From NCBI GenBank assembly GCA_905331475.1, contig CAJNYU010004617.1:70036-134035 (forward strand): a stretch of DNA of 64,000 nt, in the 5' to 3' direction. The first letter of the stretch is position 1, and every line of letters starts with the position of its first letter. The notes under the pieces are model-generated. The model saw only the letters and a list, made by a program, of their open reading frames with translations, ran no database searches and was not told the DNA's origin. This document shows, piece by piece, positions 22,949-35,995 of this stretch. Position numbers and translations under genes: made by a program. The DNA is from Rotaria socialis. Taxonomy: Eukaryota; Rotifera; Eurotatoria; Philodinida; Philodinidae.

Positions 22949-25900
22949 CAGTTTATTATGCTAATGTTCTTATAAAGGTACAAGAATAAATTAACAGTTT
23001 TATTCTACTCCCTTTTTCAGTTAGCAAACAAAAAGGTTGCTAATGGAGTTAAATGGTGACAAAGAAAGCAAGAAAAAAAAGAAGTCAAGAATATGCGATA
23101 CTTTTATTTTATCCTATAAAGTTCTATTGTAGAAAGTTGTAACAAAGGCAAATAATCAAAACTTTTATTAAAAATAACAAGAAACAAAAACAATGTTCAT
23201 CAAATCAAAAAGTGAACCATGACATAAGAGAATGGTAATGCCTTTTCTTTTTGCTGTGACATGACGACATAGATGTGTACACAAATCGAAACAAAAGTGA
23301 TGTAGCTGATCATAAGTATTTATTTTTAGAAGTAATTTAGTCTAAACGTTTGCTACTATTTTGAATTCCTAATGACCAATATTTTGAAAGGAATTTTTCT
23401 TTATAACAAAGTAACTGTTCATTTGGTTATGCTCGATACTCATAATATGAATCAAAGAAAAGACTCTGCAAATAAAACCCAAAACGAATCTGAATTTGAT
23501 TCTAATAAAAACACTAACATCAAACAGAATAGGATTCTCAATAAAAGCTACGATACCTATTGTTAATTGTATTGATGCTCAAACCAGCTGTTAATCGGTT
23601 TCTCTCATTATAGCCTGAATAAACATTAATTATTTTTACTACTACCATAAAATATGTTTTTGTACTCAAGATATTAACTTTGTTAAAGTTGTATGCCTAT
23701 ATCATTCAGAATAACAAGCAAATTATTTGGATGAATTTTCATAATATGTATATATTCTGCATAAACTACTAATACAGTATAAATTCAAAAGATTCAAACT
23801 ATCATATTTTTCATGCCTTTTCTAACCTACTAAAGATTTAACTCAAATCGTAATAGATACTAGAATGATCGCTGAAGTTCTCCATGAAATATATTTTCGC
23901 ATTGAAATCTTACATAGCAAATTCACGACAGACAGATTTCTGAAAGATCAGGTACAGTACTTTTCCAGATCTCGAATGAATGCGCAACGATCAATTTTTA
24001 CAATGTAATATCATAAAGAAAACAAATCATAAGTAAAGTGAAAAAATCTCATGATTTCTTTCAGCCTTCTCATAAAAATTTATCAACGCCAGAATAGATT
24101 TCTATGTTTTTAATTGTTTTCAGATTCTTACTAAATTTCAAGAAACAATTGAAACAGTTTGCCTTGAAAATCATTGTGTTTGATTTACCTTGAAGCGAAT
24201 ATTGGATTTTTAATTAAATCCGTGGTATTTTTTAGGGCCAAAGCAGAGTAACACCTTCGGTCTTGTATTCGTCAGCAGTATAGCATGTACATCTCGTTAG
24301 AAAAGAAATCTTCCATTTCTTACATGTAAAATAACGTTCGCCAACTGATGTATAAGACCTTGACAAAGTTGTAAAGGAGACTCAACAAATCTACAAAAAA
24401 AATGATTAACAGAAGATGCAATCTTTCTGAAAAAAGCGAACTTGTTTCAAGTAGACAACTGATAATTATGAAACAATGTATTGATCGCCCAAGAATGATC
24501 ATGAAGTTATTACTAAATCATTGAATATGTCAATTCAAACAAGAACTTGCCAACTCGAGTATATTGTATGTTGTCTATGAAGTAATGATAATAGTTTATA
24601 GGTATTAACTCATTAGAAATATGATGAAATCAGGCTATTAAAAGTCTAAAAATGAATAGAGATTTCTTTTTATCATTGTAAAGTTGGACCTCGTTTAGCT
24701 CAAAAGTTTTCAAGTGCTGTTATCATTATTTTTCTAACTGATGTCTGCATGAAAAAGCTAAACAATTTATTTAATTCCAAATTTATCCTATATTCGTTCA
24801 TAGTACTAAGGATTTGAGATAATAATTTGTCATCAGAAGGAATGAACTGCAACAGTACAGAAAATTTGCAAGAATCTGTCAAGATTGTAGTTCCATATTT
24901 TGTATCTAAGATTGGATGTTCACAAGAAATTTTCAACCATAAAATGTCTTCTCGCTGTTAAATAGTTCTACAAAGTCCTTAATGTAAATACAGAATATTC
25001 GAAACAGTTTTGTGTATATTTTCGACACATAAGATATCAAACATAGTTCAATATACTAAACATGCCAAATTTTAATCTTTGTTTGTACTTTTTAACTTCG
25101 AAATACACCTTTTAAGACAAAAAAAGAAGAGAGACGTTTCAGGTGCTTCTAAACAGATGAATAGCTCGTCGGAATCGTGTTCACTTGTATTCTGTCTCGA
25201 TAAACAAGACTGATTGATTACAAATCAGCTAACATAAGAAGAAGCTGCCAATGAAAAATTAACGTCAGAAAATATAAATACACGAGAACTTTTCTTCAGA
25301 TGAACAATTCATGAATGTTTACTTAAGTTTGATAGCATACTCATTTTTAATAAAAATTTATTTTTCTGAAGAAAATCTTGACATATAAATCTTTGATTGT
25401 GGCGCCACCGTATAAATAAATAGAAAATCCAATTTTCTATAGATTTAAGATTCAATTGTCAATTTGCTACTTTTTCTCTATAGTTCAATGTTGAATCAAT
25501 AATTTGTTTGATGTTCCTTGGAATTAATTTGCAATTGGTTGAATAATCAAAGACAGAGAAAAGTGGAGTAAGAATCAAGAGAAAGAATGAATGACGTCTT
25601 TTGAAGTAGACGCATTTTCTCATTGATATTACTCTAAATTTCAATAATCTGTATGAAGCTGTTGAAAAAACTTTTCTAAATTCTTTCATTGAAAAAAAAA
25701 TCGAAATCTATAAAATTCTTTCTCAAATTAATCTATCTACCTGTTTGGCTGTTTACAATAAAAAAGGAATAGTCCTATCAGATAAAAGTATCTGTCTCAA
25801 ACTGTCAAAGATCAAGATAAAATAATTGAATTAAAATAAAAAGCAAATTTAAAAACGATGACTCATCTAAATCATTCTAATAAATGGTCAAATGTATTAA

Positions 25901-25969
25901 TGACTCATTCGAAAATTGTTTTGTTTTTAGAAATAAACAACAACAACAACAACAACAACAACCAGGGGC
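22949..25969. other. 3-kb gene-poor stretch
   Basis: No conserved coding sequence. Small frames at 23372-23566 (plus), 24320-24502, 24700-24936 and 25459-25689 (minus) show no domains. It probably contains the 5' regions of two divergent genes. (CAA)8 lies at 25938-25961, just after a TTTTTAG acceptor-like site (ending 25930) in the CECR2 leader. Confidence 0.45.
25938..25961 (+). repeat. (CAA)8 repeat in the CECR2 leader
   Basis: Eight CAA units lie between an acceptor-like AG and the ATG at 25970. CAA-rich leaders are usually unstructured and allow efficient scanning; here this is only inferred. Confidence 0.9.
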
Positions 25970-28956
25970 ATGTCATCCGAATGGCCTGATGCACAAATAT
26001 CAAATATACAAAAGAGTACGTAAATAAAAACATGTTGATTTGTTTTTTCTTGACTTTGTTTTTTTTAGCCTTACAAAATACTTGGCAAATTCCATATATA
26101 TCTTTATTCGCTCGTATATTTTGTGATGCTTTTCAATTGTTTGATTTTCATCAGGAAGAATTAGAAGATGCTTTATTATCGGATAATCCCAATGAAATCC
26201 ATCCATTTCTTCAAGAACTTCTCATATCTCTGCTGTCCGGATTGATACGTTTACATGTCAAGTAAGATAATTTTTCATTTTCATTTTCGAAATTAAAATT
26301 AATAATTTTACTGTTTCATTTTTTTTTAGTTCAAGTAATATGTTTGTTATGCTTTCTAATATACTCAAACGATGTGATCTGAATATTACTTCTTCTACGC
26401 CATCGAATATCATGTCCATATCTGATGATTCAATAACAACAACAGATTGGCATGAAATGTCTATTTTTGAAAAAGTAACTGTACTTCGTGCTCTATGTGA
26501 TGCACGATTGAATAAAGCAGATATTGATCAAGTAATTGAGGTAAGATCAATGAAAATGATTATATCTAGTTGTGTTTTTCCTTTACTTATTAGAATATGC
26601 CAGCTGATTCACTTCGTTTTGAACCATTTGGTGAAGATTCACGAGGAAAAAAATTATGGTATTTTGGCGATACGAGACTTTATTCTGAATCATGGAATAA
26701 AAGTACTGAGTAAGGGCAATCAATTCTGCTTGTAGATATTTATCTATTGTATATTATCAATTCTAGAACATCTACATGGGAATGTATATGTCGTACACTA
26801 GATGAATGGAATGTTTTCATTGAAAATTTTCGTAAATCATGTTCAAAGAAAAATTCTAGTATTAAAGATCGACAATTACTAGAACGTCTAATAGCACTCA
26901 ATGCAGATTTACCAGATATATATTCACGTAAAGATCGTGAAAGGCATCGTCGTTGGACATCATATGAACCAAAACGTACATCAACACGCCTCGAAGTTAA
27001 ACGACAGCAACGTCTTGAATTCGAAGAAATAACACAAGAACAAAAAGCAAGACATGATAAATTTCTTGAATTTAAACGACGACAAGAAGAAACTATTGCT
27101 AAAGAAAAAGAACGTTTAGAACGTAGTGAACGTGTTAAAAGAAGAGAGGGTATAAAGTTAGATATTTTAGGACAATATCGAATCGCATTTGTACTTGTAT
27201 TTTCCAGAACGCGCAGATCGTATTCGTCGTCGTACAGCAGTTGGATCATCACACGGTGTAGATGGTTCAGAATTTTCCGAAAATAGCAATACATCATCAA
27301 CATTAAATGATGAAAATCTTCATCCAATCAATACTAATGATATACACCAAAAAGGTAGTACAAATAATTATTTATATTTCTATGATTGTTCTATTTTTGC
27401 ATAATATTTAGTGTTGACATTATTGAGAACAAATGAAAACAGTTGGCCATTTCTTGAACCTGTTACTGAAGAATTAGCACCCAAATATTTCACAATAATC
27501 AAGGTTTCTTTTTTGCAGAGATTTTTAATAAATTTGATTCCAACTAAGTTGTTCTCACTTTTTTTTAAGAACCCGATAGATCTTTCAATGATACAACAAA
27601 AAATTAATAATAAAGTTTATGTTAATAATTCTACAGAATTTATTCAAGATATTGAATTAATGGTTGCCAATTGTGAACAGTACAATGGCAAGCGAAGCAG
27701 TAAGAGTTTTTGATTTAATAGATAGTTTATTTATATTTTATTTTATTTCATTTCATTTCATTTCTAGTTTTAGGTCGATTAGCGAATCGTCTTCTTGTTT
27801 ATTTTAAAGACTGTTGGTCTGAATGTCAACCAAATACACAACACTTTGATGATGATATTGATGATTTAAATCGTCGAGAACATCCAGTAAAAAAGCCAAC
27901 AATATTAACACGAGATAAAAATAATAATACGAGAACTAGAAAAAATTATCGACAATTAGCTGGTATAACTGATGACGAGGATGATGATGAACTTGAATAT
28001 ACGCCCATGCCTAGTTCTAAACGAGTATGTTATATTAATTGCTCAAATTTGTGATCTAAAGTTTATTGTAAAGCTGAAAACAAAAATTCTATTAGTTACA
28101 GTAACGAAAAACTTTCGATATGCATCTTGAAGGTGATATCATTCTGCTATTTATCACTTTTTAAGTATCTTCGTTAAAATATGAATAAGAGAAAATGAGC
28201 TGAATAGTACAACTCAACGAACTTATCTTGGTCATGATACAGGCTAGCGTAAGAATAATGTTGAACACAACATGATAGAACTACTGTCACCTTAGATTTC
28301 TTTCGAATTTTTCAGCTGAGAAAGATTGAATTGAAATTTTCAATAGATCTTAATTCTTTGATACTAAAAATTGTTGGTTAGCTCTTTTTAAGATTGATCT
28401 ATTTTCTTCAAACCATAATCTTGATAGAAAAAAGCAAAGCAAAAATTAAGACAGAATCCAATCATTATGCTATCGATAGTGAAGTGAAAAGAAAAAAAGC
28501 AGTTCTAGATCAAATCATTTTCTCATTTGGCTTCTTTTTATTTAGGCTCGTCATTCAGCACCTCCTGTACCGATCTATATAGCTGTTGATCCAAATTCTC
28601 CTGCATATATTGTTTATCATGATCATTCATATTTTATTCGCAATGAATCAATAGATGATATACAACGTCGTAAAACATCGATGCCAACAAACCCTATTAG
28701 ACCTCACATACAAGAAAAACCACCGCTACCGTCGGTTCAAGTACTGAATCAATTAATTCTTGGACATCCACAAAAGACGAAAATTTCTCCATCAAATTCT
28801 ACAACATCCACAACTCCTCTCGATTTTACGGCTATTCTTCGTGCATTATTAGTTAAACAAGGACATCAGTTAACATCAACTGTGCCACAAGAAACTATTG
28901 AAACTAAAATAAATGATAAAACGTCTTCTTCTCCGTCATCAGCAACTACTTCGTAA
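25970..28956 (+). CDS. CECR2: CECR2-like bromodomain protein (ISWI partner)
   Basis: Ten exons (25970-26015, 26069-26261, 26330-26540, 26594-26709, 26767-27149, 27208-27354, 27412-27503, 27570-27699, 27768-28024, 28546-28956) keep phase and give 661 aa. The N-terminal region follows the CECR2 DDT-like/WHIM area: IPYISLFARIFCDAFQLFDFHQEELEDAL, ALCDARLNKADIDQVIE, DSLRFEPFGEDSRGKKLWYF and TLDEWNVFIENFRKS. A long charged helix (EEITQEQKARHDKFLEFKRR) follows. Then comes a bromodomain: [26 protein letters not shown], with the acetyl-lysine-binding Asn in CEQYNG. CECR2 pairs with the ISWI ATPase to move nucleosomes (CERF). The protein is less than half the length of the human one because the Pro-rich C-terminal region is short. 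It is convergent with the LIM gene. Confidence 0.9.
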
Positions 28957-29304
28957 TCAAGTTTTTTTCCCTGCATAGTTCTACTTGTTTCGTCAGTCAT
29001 TTAGAATAAAAAAAGAACCTAATGAGTATGTTTCTTCCTAGTTTCCTTTTTCGTTTGATTATATGTGTATTTGTGTACGCTTTTTCTTTTGATGCTAATG
29101 AAACAAAATAGAAATCGTATAGCATATAAAGTAAAAAATGGTGTAAATCTATTTAGGCTTTCATTTCTTCATGTTAAAAAATAACACATGTTAACATACG
29201 ATAAAAAGAGGGGGAGGGTAGCAAGTATTAATGAGCAACTACATAGTACAATATAACGGAATCAAATAAAAACAAAAGAGAATAAACATCTTCCTGTTCA
29301 TGTT
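28957..29304. other. Convergent 3' region, CECR2 and LIM gene
   Basis: About 350 bases between two stop codons, with AATAAA-type signals on both strands. No gene is seen. Confidence 0.5.
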
Positions 29305-31199
29305 TTAATTCTCAAATTCATCTTTTAATGGCCGAAAAGTGTGAACCAAAGCACCGATCGTGGAATACCTTTCACCAGGAGGTATTATAGGAATATTTGT
29401 TCTTCCAACAAACTCATGCAAAGCTGATGGTGTTCGTTCGCTTTGCTGAGGAGATGTTGGATATCGACTATTAACACTCGCATTTGATGGTCGCGTCTAA
29501 ATATATCGAAAACATATGTGTTCGTGTTTTTCTTCTCATGTGAAAAACATAATTACATTCAAATAGTCATGTTGTGACACATTCACTGCTGAAGGTGATG
29601 TTGAATCACGTAATCTACTTTCTCCATGCACACTTGATGACGCATAGCCACTCGTAGGTGAAGGTGATCGGTTACTGTTAACAGTTACTGATGACGATGA
29701 ATCACGAGAATAACGTTGTTCGCTGTAGAAATTATTTGTAGTGGGTATTGGTTGTTTATCTTCATTAGATGATGAACGAGAATAAGTTGGTTTTAGAACT
29801 GTATTTTCTGGTATAAATCGACCTGTTGTGCTACACTTATCTGAATACGGTTCATTATCATTCTTCTGTTGCTGATCGTTTAATGTTAAACGTGAAAAAT
29901 TATCTTCAATAAAATTAAAATAAAGAATAAAAAAAATGATGTTACTTTCTAATATACCTGATAGATCAACTTGATGTTCGCGACTACTTTGTCGTCGATA
30001 AACATCTGTTGATAGTGGTGATGGATCTCTAATATATGTATCAGAATTTGCTGGCAATAGTGGTATTTCAATGCGTTCAATTGTTGAAGTTGATCGTTTG
30101 GGCGATGGAATCACAGGTACATCAACAAAAGCTGATATTCTATTAGTATAATTTGTTTTTTCATCATCAAATTTATGTTTGTGTCTATCATCATCTCTAC
30201 TTAAAGTTGATTGACGATAATTAGTATCACTACCAGTTGTTTCGATAACATTTTGAAAACCAATTGGACTCGCTGGTCGTTGATAGTTTTTATCAACAAT
30301 CGGATTTAATTCTGTTGCTATTTTATTTATTGTCGATGAATGTTGATCAGGTAAAATATCATTACGCCATGGAAAGATTTTTGGTAATTCATCAGTACAT
30401 AGAGCACCATATTCACCACGAAGTATATTATCATTTGAATGTGCACGTTGTCGTATTGGTTCAGGTGTTTTAACTGGTACTTCAAGCTCGCTGCCATACG
30501 ATGAACGACGTGCTGGATGAGCGTCACGTGCTGTAGTATCTGTTGACATTGATACACCATTAGCTATACCATGTACGCCAAATTGTTTTGTATAACATGG
30601 TCTACAGTAAATTTCGCCTTTATGTTCACATAATGTTGTTGATTCTAATTTTCGATTACAAGTCTGACAACTAAAGCAACGAGTATGAAATGACTAAAAG
30701 CAAATGAAAACAAATCCATAAACACACACATATACATATACAATGTAGATTCGAGATAAGTTTTCAATACATACACGACCAGCTCCAACTTTTTTTTCTG
30801 CTACGTAAACAGTTTTAGAGCATCGAGCGCATTTTTCAGAGCTACCACCATAATTTGGCATTACTTCCTTTTCTTGTATGTCTTGATTTTGTTGATTGAG
30901 AAACTGAGTGTTAATCCGTCGAATAACTGTATTTGCTGCTTTCGGACTACGAGTAGTGCTGAAATGAAAGAAAAGAAGAACAAATATAATAAAAAAAAAC
31001 TTTTGAAATGTGAAATTATATATGCAGTATTCTTTTCTCGGTTGCTCATAGAATACGAAACGGCCTCTATTTGTTTTTATGGCTATTAACCTATTCCGCT
31101 GATTTGAATAGAGAAATAGAAAGAAAAAACTTCTGATTCTTACTCAGCTGTAAAGACTGTATAATTCGAACGATATGTTGCAGTCGCAGTAGTTGACAT
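29305..31199 (-). CDS. Single-LIM (CRP/MLP-like) protein with long disordered tail
   Basis: Five exons, read right to left (31144-31199, 30775-30958, 30693-29958, 29903-29557, 29496-29305), give 504 aa. One LIM domain spans about residues 60-112 with complete zinc ligands: CxxC (CARC), HxxC (HTRC), CxxC (CFSC/CQTC) and CxxC (CRPC). It reads closest to the CRP/muscle LIM proteins (CGKSVYAAEE...FHKTCF; here CSKTVYVAEK...FHTRCF), including the end KQFGVHGIANG in place of the usual KYGPKGYGFG. The remaining 390 residues are Ser, Arg, Asp and Thr rich with no fold I recognise (PSPTSGYASSSV, SRSSSNEDKQ). LIM proteins of this kind bind actin or alpha-actinin or act as nuclear cofactors. Intron 29904-29957 is 54 bases long and open in frame, so retention would add 18 mostly hydrophobic residues. 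Confidence 0.85.
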
Positions 31200-32271
31200 G
31201 TTTATTGTTTTTTTTGCTTTCGATAGATTAATAAACTTTAAAATTATGATGCATCTTCTTTTACATATATATATATATATATATTACAGTATGTTACTCC
31301 TACTCGATGGTTATCTTTATTTTTTGTGCATGAATACTTTGCCCATTCTTTAAAAGCAAGCTTACTTCGATGAGCAATCGATGCAGAGAATGTGGGTAGA
31401 AAAAAGACCAAGTACTGTTGAAAATTACACGAACGTTATAAGTCATTCACGTGGGAGCTGTTACTGACTCACAGTTGTCATTCAAAATAAATAGCATTTG
31501 TTTTTCTATGAATCATTCTTATATGTGTGACTCTGAATAGTGTAGATGACTGTACGAAATTTTATTAGAAAAACAAAACATTAAAATATACCAATCACTT
31601 ACAGTAGTTGATCAAATATTTCAATATTTTATCGTAAAAATGCTAATGTTTGTCGTGAATAAGAAAATAACAAATGTGATATAGCTATCTGAAAAGAAAA
31701 GAAAAGAAAATATGATGATGAATTTGAACTAACTAGCTATAAAATATGCGTCACTACATATAGTATGGATCGTCTATTTGATGTCATCGATCGGTCTACA
31801 TAGGAATGAAAAGACGTAAATCGATGATATTTCAAATCTAAGTGTGCATGCACATGAGATGTTATCGATCAAACATCTGTTTAATACTTTATCAAATAGT
31901 ATGCACTAAAATTTGAAGAATAGTCAAATTTATTTTCTTTCGAGTAGAAACCTGCTTAATAATTTCATATCCTCAATTACTATTGGTTTAAGTTCTTTTC
32001 TTTCTGTGGTTGGAATCATAAGATAAAAACACAATGCGTCATGTAAATGTCACTTATCTTCGACTGATTCAGACACAATAATATCATATAAAACAATCCC
32101 TAGCATACGTTAAGTAGAATTTACTTTGTTATTTTTCTACGCCATTTATTTGAAAGAAAATTAAAAATTCTGAAAAGGAATAAAAACACATACGGAGCAA
32201 CGTTACAAGAGGTAAGAGAGTACGCGGGAGATTCATTTTTTTTAATTTATCGAAATTTATATATTATAGCG
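31200..32271. other. Divergent promoter region, LIM and APOL-like genes
   Basis: About 1.1 kb between divergent starts. It holds (AT)10 at 31265-31284 and a GAAAA repeat near 31690-31709. No gene is seen. An acceptor-like TATTATAG ends 2 bases before the APOL-like ATG. Confidence 0.5.
31265..31284. repeat. (AT)10 dinucleotide repeat
   Basis: A perfect AT run upstream of the minus-strand LIM gene start; a simple microsatellite. Confidence 0.95.
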
Positions 32272-33257
32272 ATGAATGATAGTAAAGAAGCAATGAGTGG
32301 TAGTGATCAAATGCCACCATGTGAAAAATCTAATGATATAAAAAATAAAATCGATTCAAATAGTATTTATTCAGTATTACATAATGTCATAGTTGAAGGT
32401 AAAGACGAAGAAAACCGAGTCGATGACTCCAATGTTAAACTTACACCATATCCAACACTTGTTCAATTAAAATCATCGATTGATGATGAAAACAATGATA
32501 CATCTAGTATCATTGAACCACCATCAATTCAACCCTTAGAAAATTTCATTAAAAAACGTACCATTACAATAGAAGGATTGAAACAACTACGTATTCGAAT
32601 GGCTAAACATGTGAAAAATTGCAAAATTTCAAATAGTGTTGGTAATTCGGCTGCAATTATTGGTGGAATTTTATGTTTTGTTTTTCCACCTGTTGGCGTA
32701 CCTGTTCTTCTTGCTGGCAGTGCTACAAGTCTTGGTAAATTAATTTTTGGCCATGTGTCACACGTTGATTTCAATGTTTCTTTTTTTCTAATTTCATAGG
32801 TACAAGTATTACAGAAAATGTTATAGAAAAACGTCTTCGAACAGAATATACAGAACTATTAAAAGAAGATTCATTAGCAATGAAAGTATGTGAATCCAAT
32901 TTAAAAGACATAACAGCATGGCTTGTCACTGTTTATTCACTTGGATATTCAGTATCAAAAGCTGGAGTCAATTTTTTAAAACTTTCTGAAGCTATTCAAG
33001 CAGCTTCAACCTTAGGAACATGGAGTGAATTAATTGGACAATTACCATCGTTAGCAAATGCTCTTGCAACAGGTGCTAAAACTGCTGGAACTATAAGTGG
33101 AAAAATTCTTGGTATTTCAGTTATTATTTCTGTTGCTGATCTTATTCAAACTTGGATATCAACAAATGCTACATTATCATCTATTGATAAAGATATTGGA
33201 TCACTTGAACAGCAATTAATGGAATTGAAACGTATTGTGCATATTTATCATGGATAA
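32272..33257 (+). CDS. Apolipoprotein L-like membrane-inserting protein
   Basis: Two exons (32272-32734, 32800-33257) give 306 aa. After an acidic 100-residue N-terminal part come a basic helix (LKQLRIRMAKHVKN), a Gly/Ala-rich hydrophobic hairpin (GNSAAIIGGILCFVFPPVG and VPVLLAGSATSLGTSITEN), further helices and a second hydrophobic segment (ISGKILGISVIISVADLIQTW). A final coiled coil follows (LSSIDKDIGSLEQQLMELKR). This layout and the last segment resemble APOL proteins (helical channel-forming region, then a helix and a leucine-rich coiled coil). APOLs act at intracellular membranes and form ion channels. There is no signal peptide, so it is probably cytoplasmic. The call rests on layout more than residue identity. 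The gene is convergent with the SLCO gene, 118 bases between ends. Confidence 0.55.
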
Positions 33258-33374
33258 TCTGATTTTTATTTTAAGATAAATAGAAGTATTTAAAAGAATT
33301 CTCTGGTCATCATTGTAATAGTGAACATATTGATTGTTGTGAATAGATTTTCTAAAAAAATTACCATAAAACTT

Positions 33375-35995
33375 TTAAAATCGAGTTATTTCATGGTGTT
33401 GATTACGATCTATCGAACCATCGGTAGATGTATGTTGAGTATTCGAAGTCGTTACGATTTGATTAGGTCGTAGCGATTTCCACTTGATGTAAACAATACC
33501 ACAAGCAATGCCGGACATGAAACGAATAGAAAAACCTGATAAAGCCATCGATAAACCCATTCGACGATTATCATACACTTTACACGTTCGTCGAGCATAA
33601 CAGTCTGTAAGCCAGACTAAACATGCTTGATCGAAAACATAACCAAATAATAAAGGACCACTTGTTTGTCCTAACACTCGAACAATACATTGTCGAAGAG
33701 CAAGTGCCATATTCTGATCATATATTGGAACACTATATAGAAGCACTTGTAACATGGGTACTTGCACAAATGCTGTGAAAAAGACTAGGAGAGTAGCACC
33801 AAGCAAGGTTAACGCAAATATCACCTTACCTAAACAAGAATATATTCAAGTAATCTGATTGTTTTTTCTGGAGTAGTTAAATATAACTTACAAGGTATTT
33901 GTCGAAATCGACAAGCTGTTTCACTAACAATTATATTTTTTGCACAACGACATGATGAATATAAAATAGTATTATTATTATTATTTATTATAGTTTGATT
34001 AATACAACCAAAGTGACATGGCGATAAAAACATTTGATGCAGATTAACTATATCGCATACTAAATTGAAAGGAAACTATTATGAACACCATTACCATGAA
34101 ATTATTATTTGAAACACGATTTAAATAGTGTTGCTCACGAACAAGAGTGGGACCTTTTATGCCATACATTCTAAGATATGTAAATTTTTATACTACCTAC
34201 GTCAAATCTCTTTTGAGATCATTTCTCACGCATGTTCAACGAACAAAAAACAGCATAAGTTTTCTGCTAGCATTGATTGTACGTGTATTACCTGGATAAT
34301 AGATTTGATTACAACATGGTGTATTCATAGAAGTGCACGATGTATTTTGAAATTTAAGTTCAGGACAAGAAAATATAAGACATAAAAAAAGAAACGATGA
34401 ACTTATTAATACGATACCACAGATACGTGCACATTGCATTGGTGTCCACGAATATTTATTCATCAAAATAGGCACCTGCTGGACAACCGATAATCACAGT
34501 AAGTAAAGCAATTGCACCAGTTATTAATGTAGCTGTAGATGTGTCCAATTGATGTTGATATTCGAAGTATTTCGTAATGAATGGTACAAAACCTAGACAA
34601 AAAATTGTTGATAGTTTTAAAGAAAAAGGATCTATAAACAAAAAAAAACTTTACCTTTTAATAGGATACCTTCGAATAGATTAGCAATAATAATAAAAAT
34701 GCATCGTATATTTTTCAGAAGTTTCCAAATTTCACAACACATGCTTCTCAAACTTGCATCGTTTGTTTCTTGTTGCGTAGGTCTTTCATTTGAATGTCTT
34801 CTCATTGATGTTACGGAATCAGTAATTGGTAACTGATTATAAAGAGTGCCAGTCGAAAATCCATGATTCATAATTCCATTTCTAGTATTATTTTCTCCTG
34901 GTGATGATGATACTAATCGAGATGGATTTTTCGTTTCTAAATCTGTAAATGACTCACGCAAGATCTTTTCTATTTCAGGTTTCTTTAGACATGTCATAAC
35001 CATCGTATTATCCTTGGAATCGTTTTCTTGTTCACGGATAGATTGTTGCTGAGCAGATGCAACTGCTGAAATTTCTGTAGTACTGTTACGAACCGAATCT
35101 AGTTTCCCTGGTATGCCATAATTTGGTAGACCAGATACAACGAGACTCATAAGACAACATAATGAACCGTATATAAAGTAAGGTAACCACCAACATCCAA
35201 TCCAAAGTGGATGACTACTTGTTAACCAAGATGGAATCTGTCTTCGAGACGTGAATTTTGTATAGAGTAAAAGAAATCTGCCAGTTGCAACAATACCAAG
35301 TGCACCGCCAACAGTACCAACAGCAAAATAAACTCCTTGACAGTAAGCAGCTTTTCTCGTGGAAATATTCGTTCAATATAAGGAACACCGATAGTGAATA
35401 GAGCAACACTGCCAATACCATTAATAAAGTTACCTGCATATAAAAGAAATTTTGCATTTTTCTCTGCAATTGATAAATAATCTTCTTTTAAACATATTGA
35501 ATCTGTTGTGTTTTCTCTAGTGCGTACTGACTCATTATAACATTGAAACAGAACATTATTTGATGTAAATGGATTTTGTGTATTATTCCAATTCAAGTTA
35601 ACTTTATTATTTCGATCTATAAAATTACTTGACGCTATTAATACATTTCCGATTGCAATAATAATCATATTTAACGAGAAAAATATTGGTGATGAGTATA
35701 AACTGCCTAAATAACCAACTAATGGTGCAGAAAAAACTGTTGCTAAATCGTATAATGCCAAGAAAAGACCTGATTCTACACTATTCAAATAGAAAACACG
35801 TTCAACTGTTGAAATAACAGCATTGTTAGCACCATTCACCGAAAAATTTTGAGTGAATAGACATATACATAGAATAATATATGCAAATAAAGATTCGCTT
35901 AAAATTCCACTATATCGAAAACGTCCCCATCCGTAAAAATAATACTTTGAATATAAATCTGAATTGATATTGCCTATAGTAGTTGTGGGATTCAT
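33375..35995 (-). CDS. Organic anion transporter (OATP/SLCO) with two apparent frame breaks
   Basis: Four exons read right to left: 35995-34655, 34592-34292, 34059-33892 and 33829-33375, about 754 aa. OATP features in order are: the first membrane spans with NFSVNGANNAVISTVERVF; a large loop; LWIGCWWLPYF before a membrane span; a long cytoplasmic loop; the extracellular Kazal-like Cys region (SPCHFGCINQ...SSCRCAKN); and the last spans with LALRQCIVRVLGQTSGPLLFGYVFDQACLVW. These carriers move organic anions and conjugates across the plasma membrane. The frame changes at about 35352-35355 (a four-T run on the plus strand; GVPYIER to YCQGVYFAVG) and near 34463-34466 (IIGCPAGAYF to MNKYSWTPM). 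Neither fits an intron. The rest is intact, so the breaks are either base-call errors or a young pseudogene. Confidence 0.82.

Noticed and set aside
26740-27327. 195-codon minus-strand frame
   Set aside because: It lies opposite CECR2 exons whose frame is supported by homology and splice phase.
30264-30560. Open frames on both strands opposite or out of frame with the LIM gene
   Set aside because: Shadows of the low-complexity Ser/Asp-rich coding tail.
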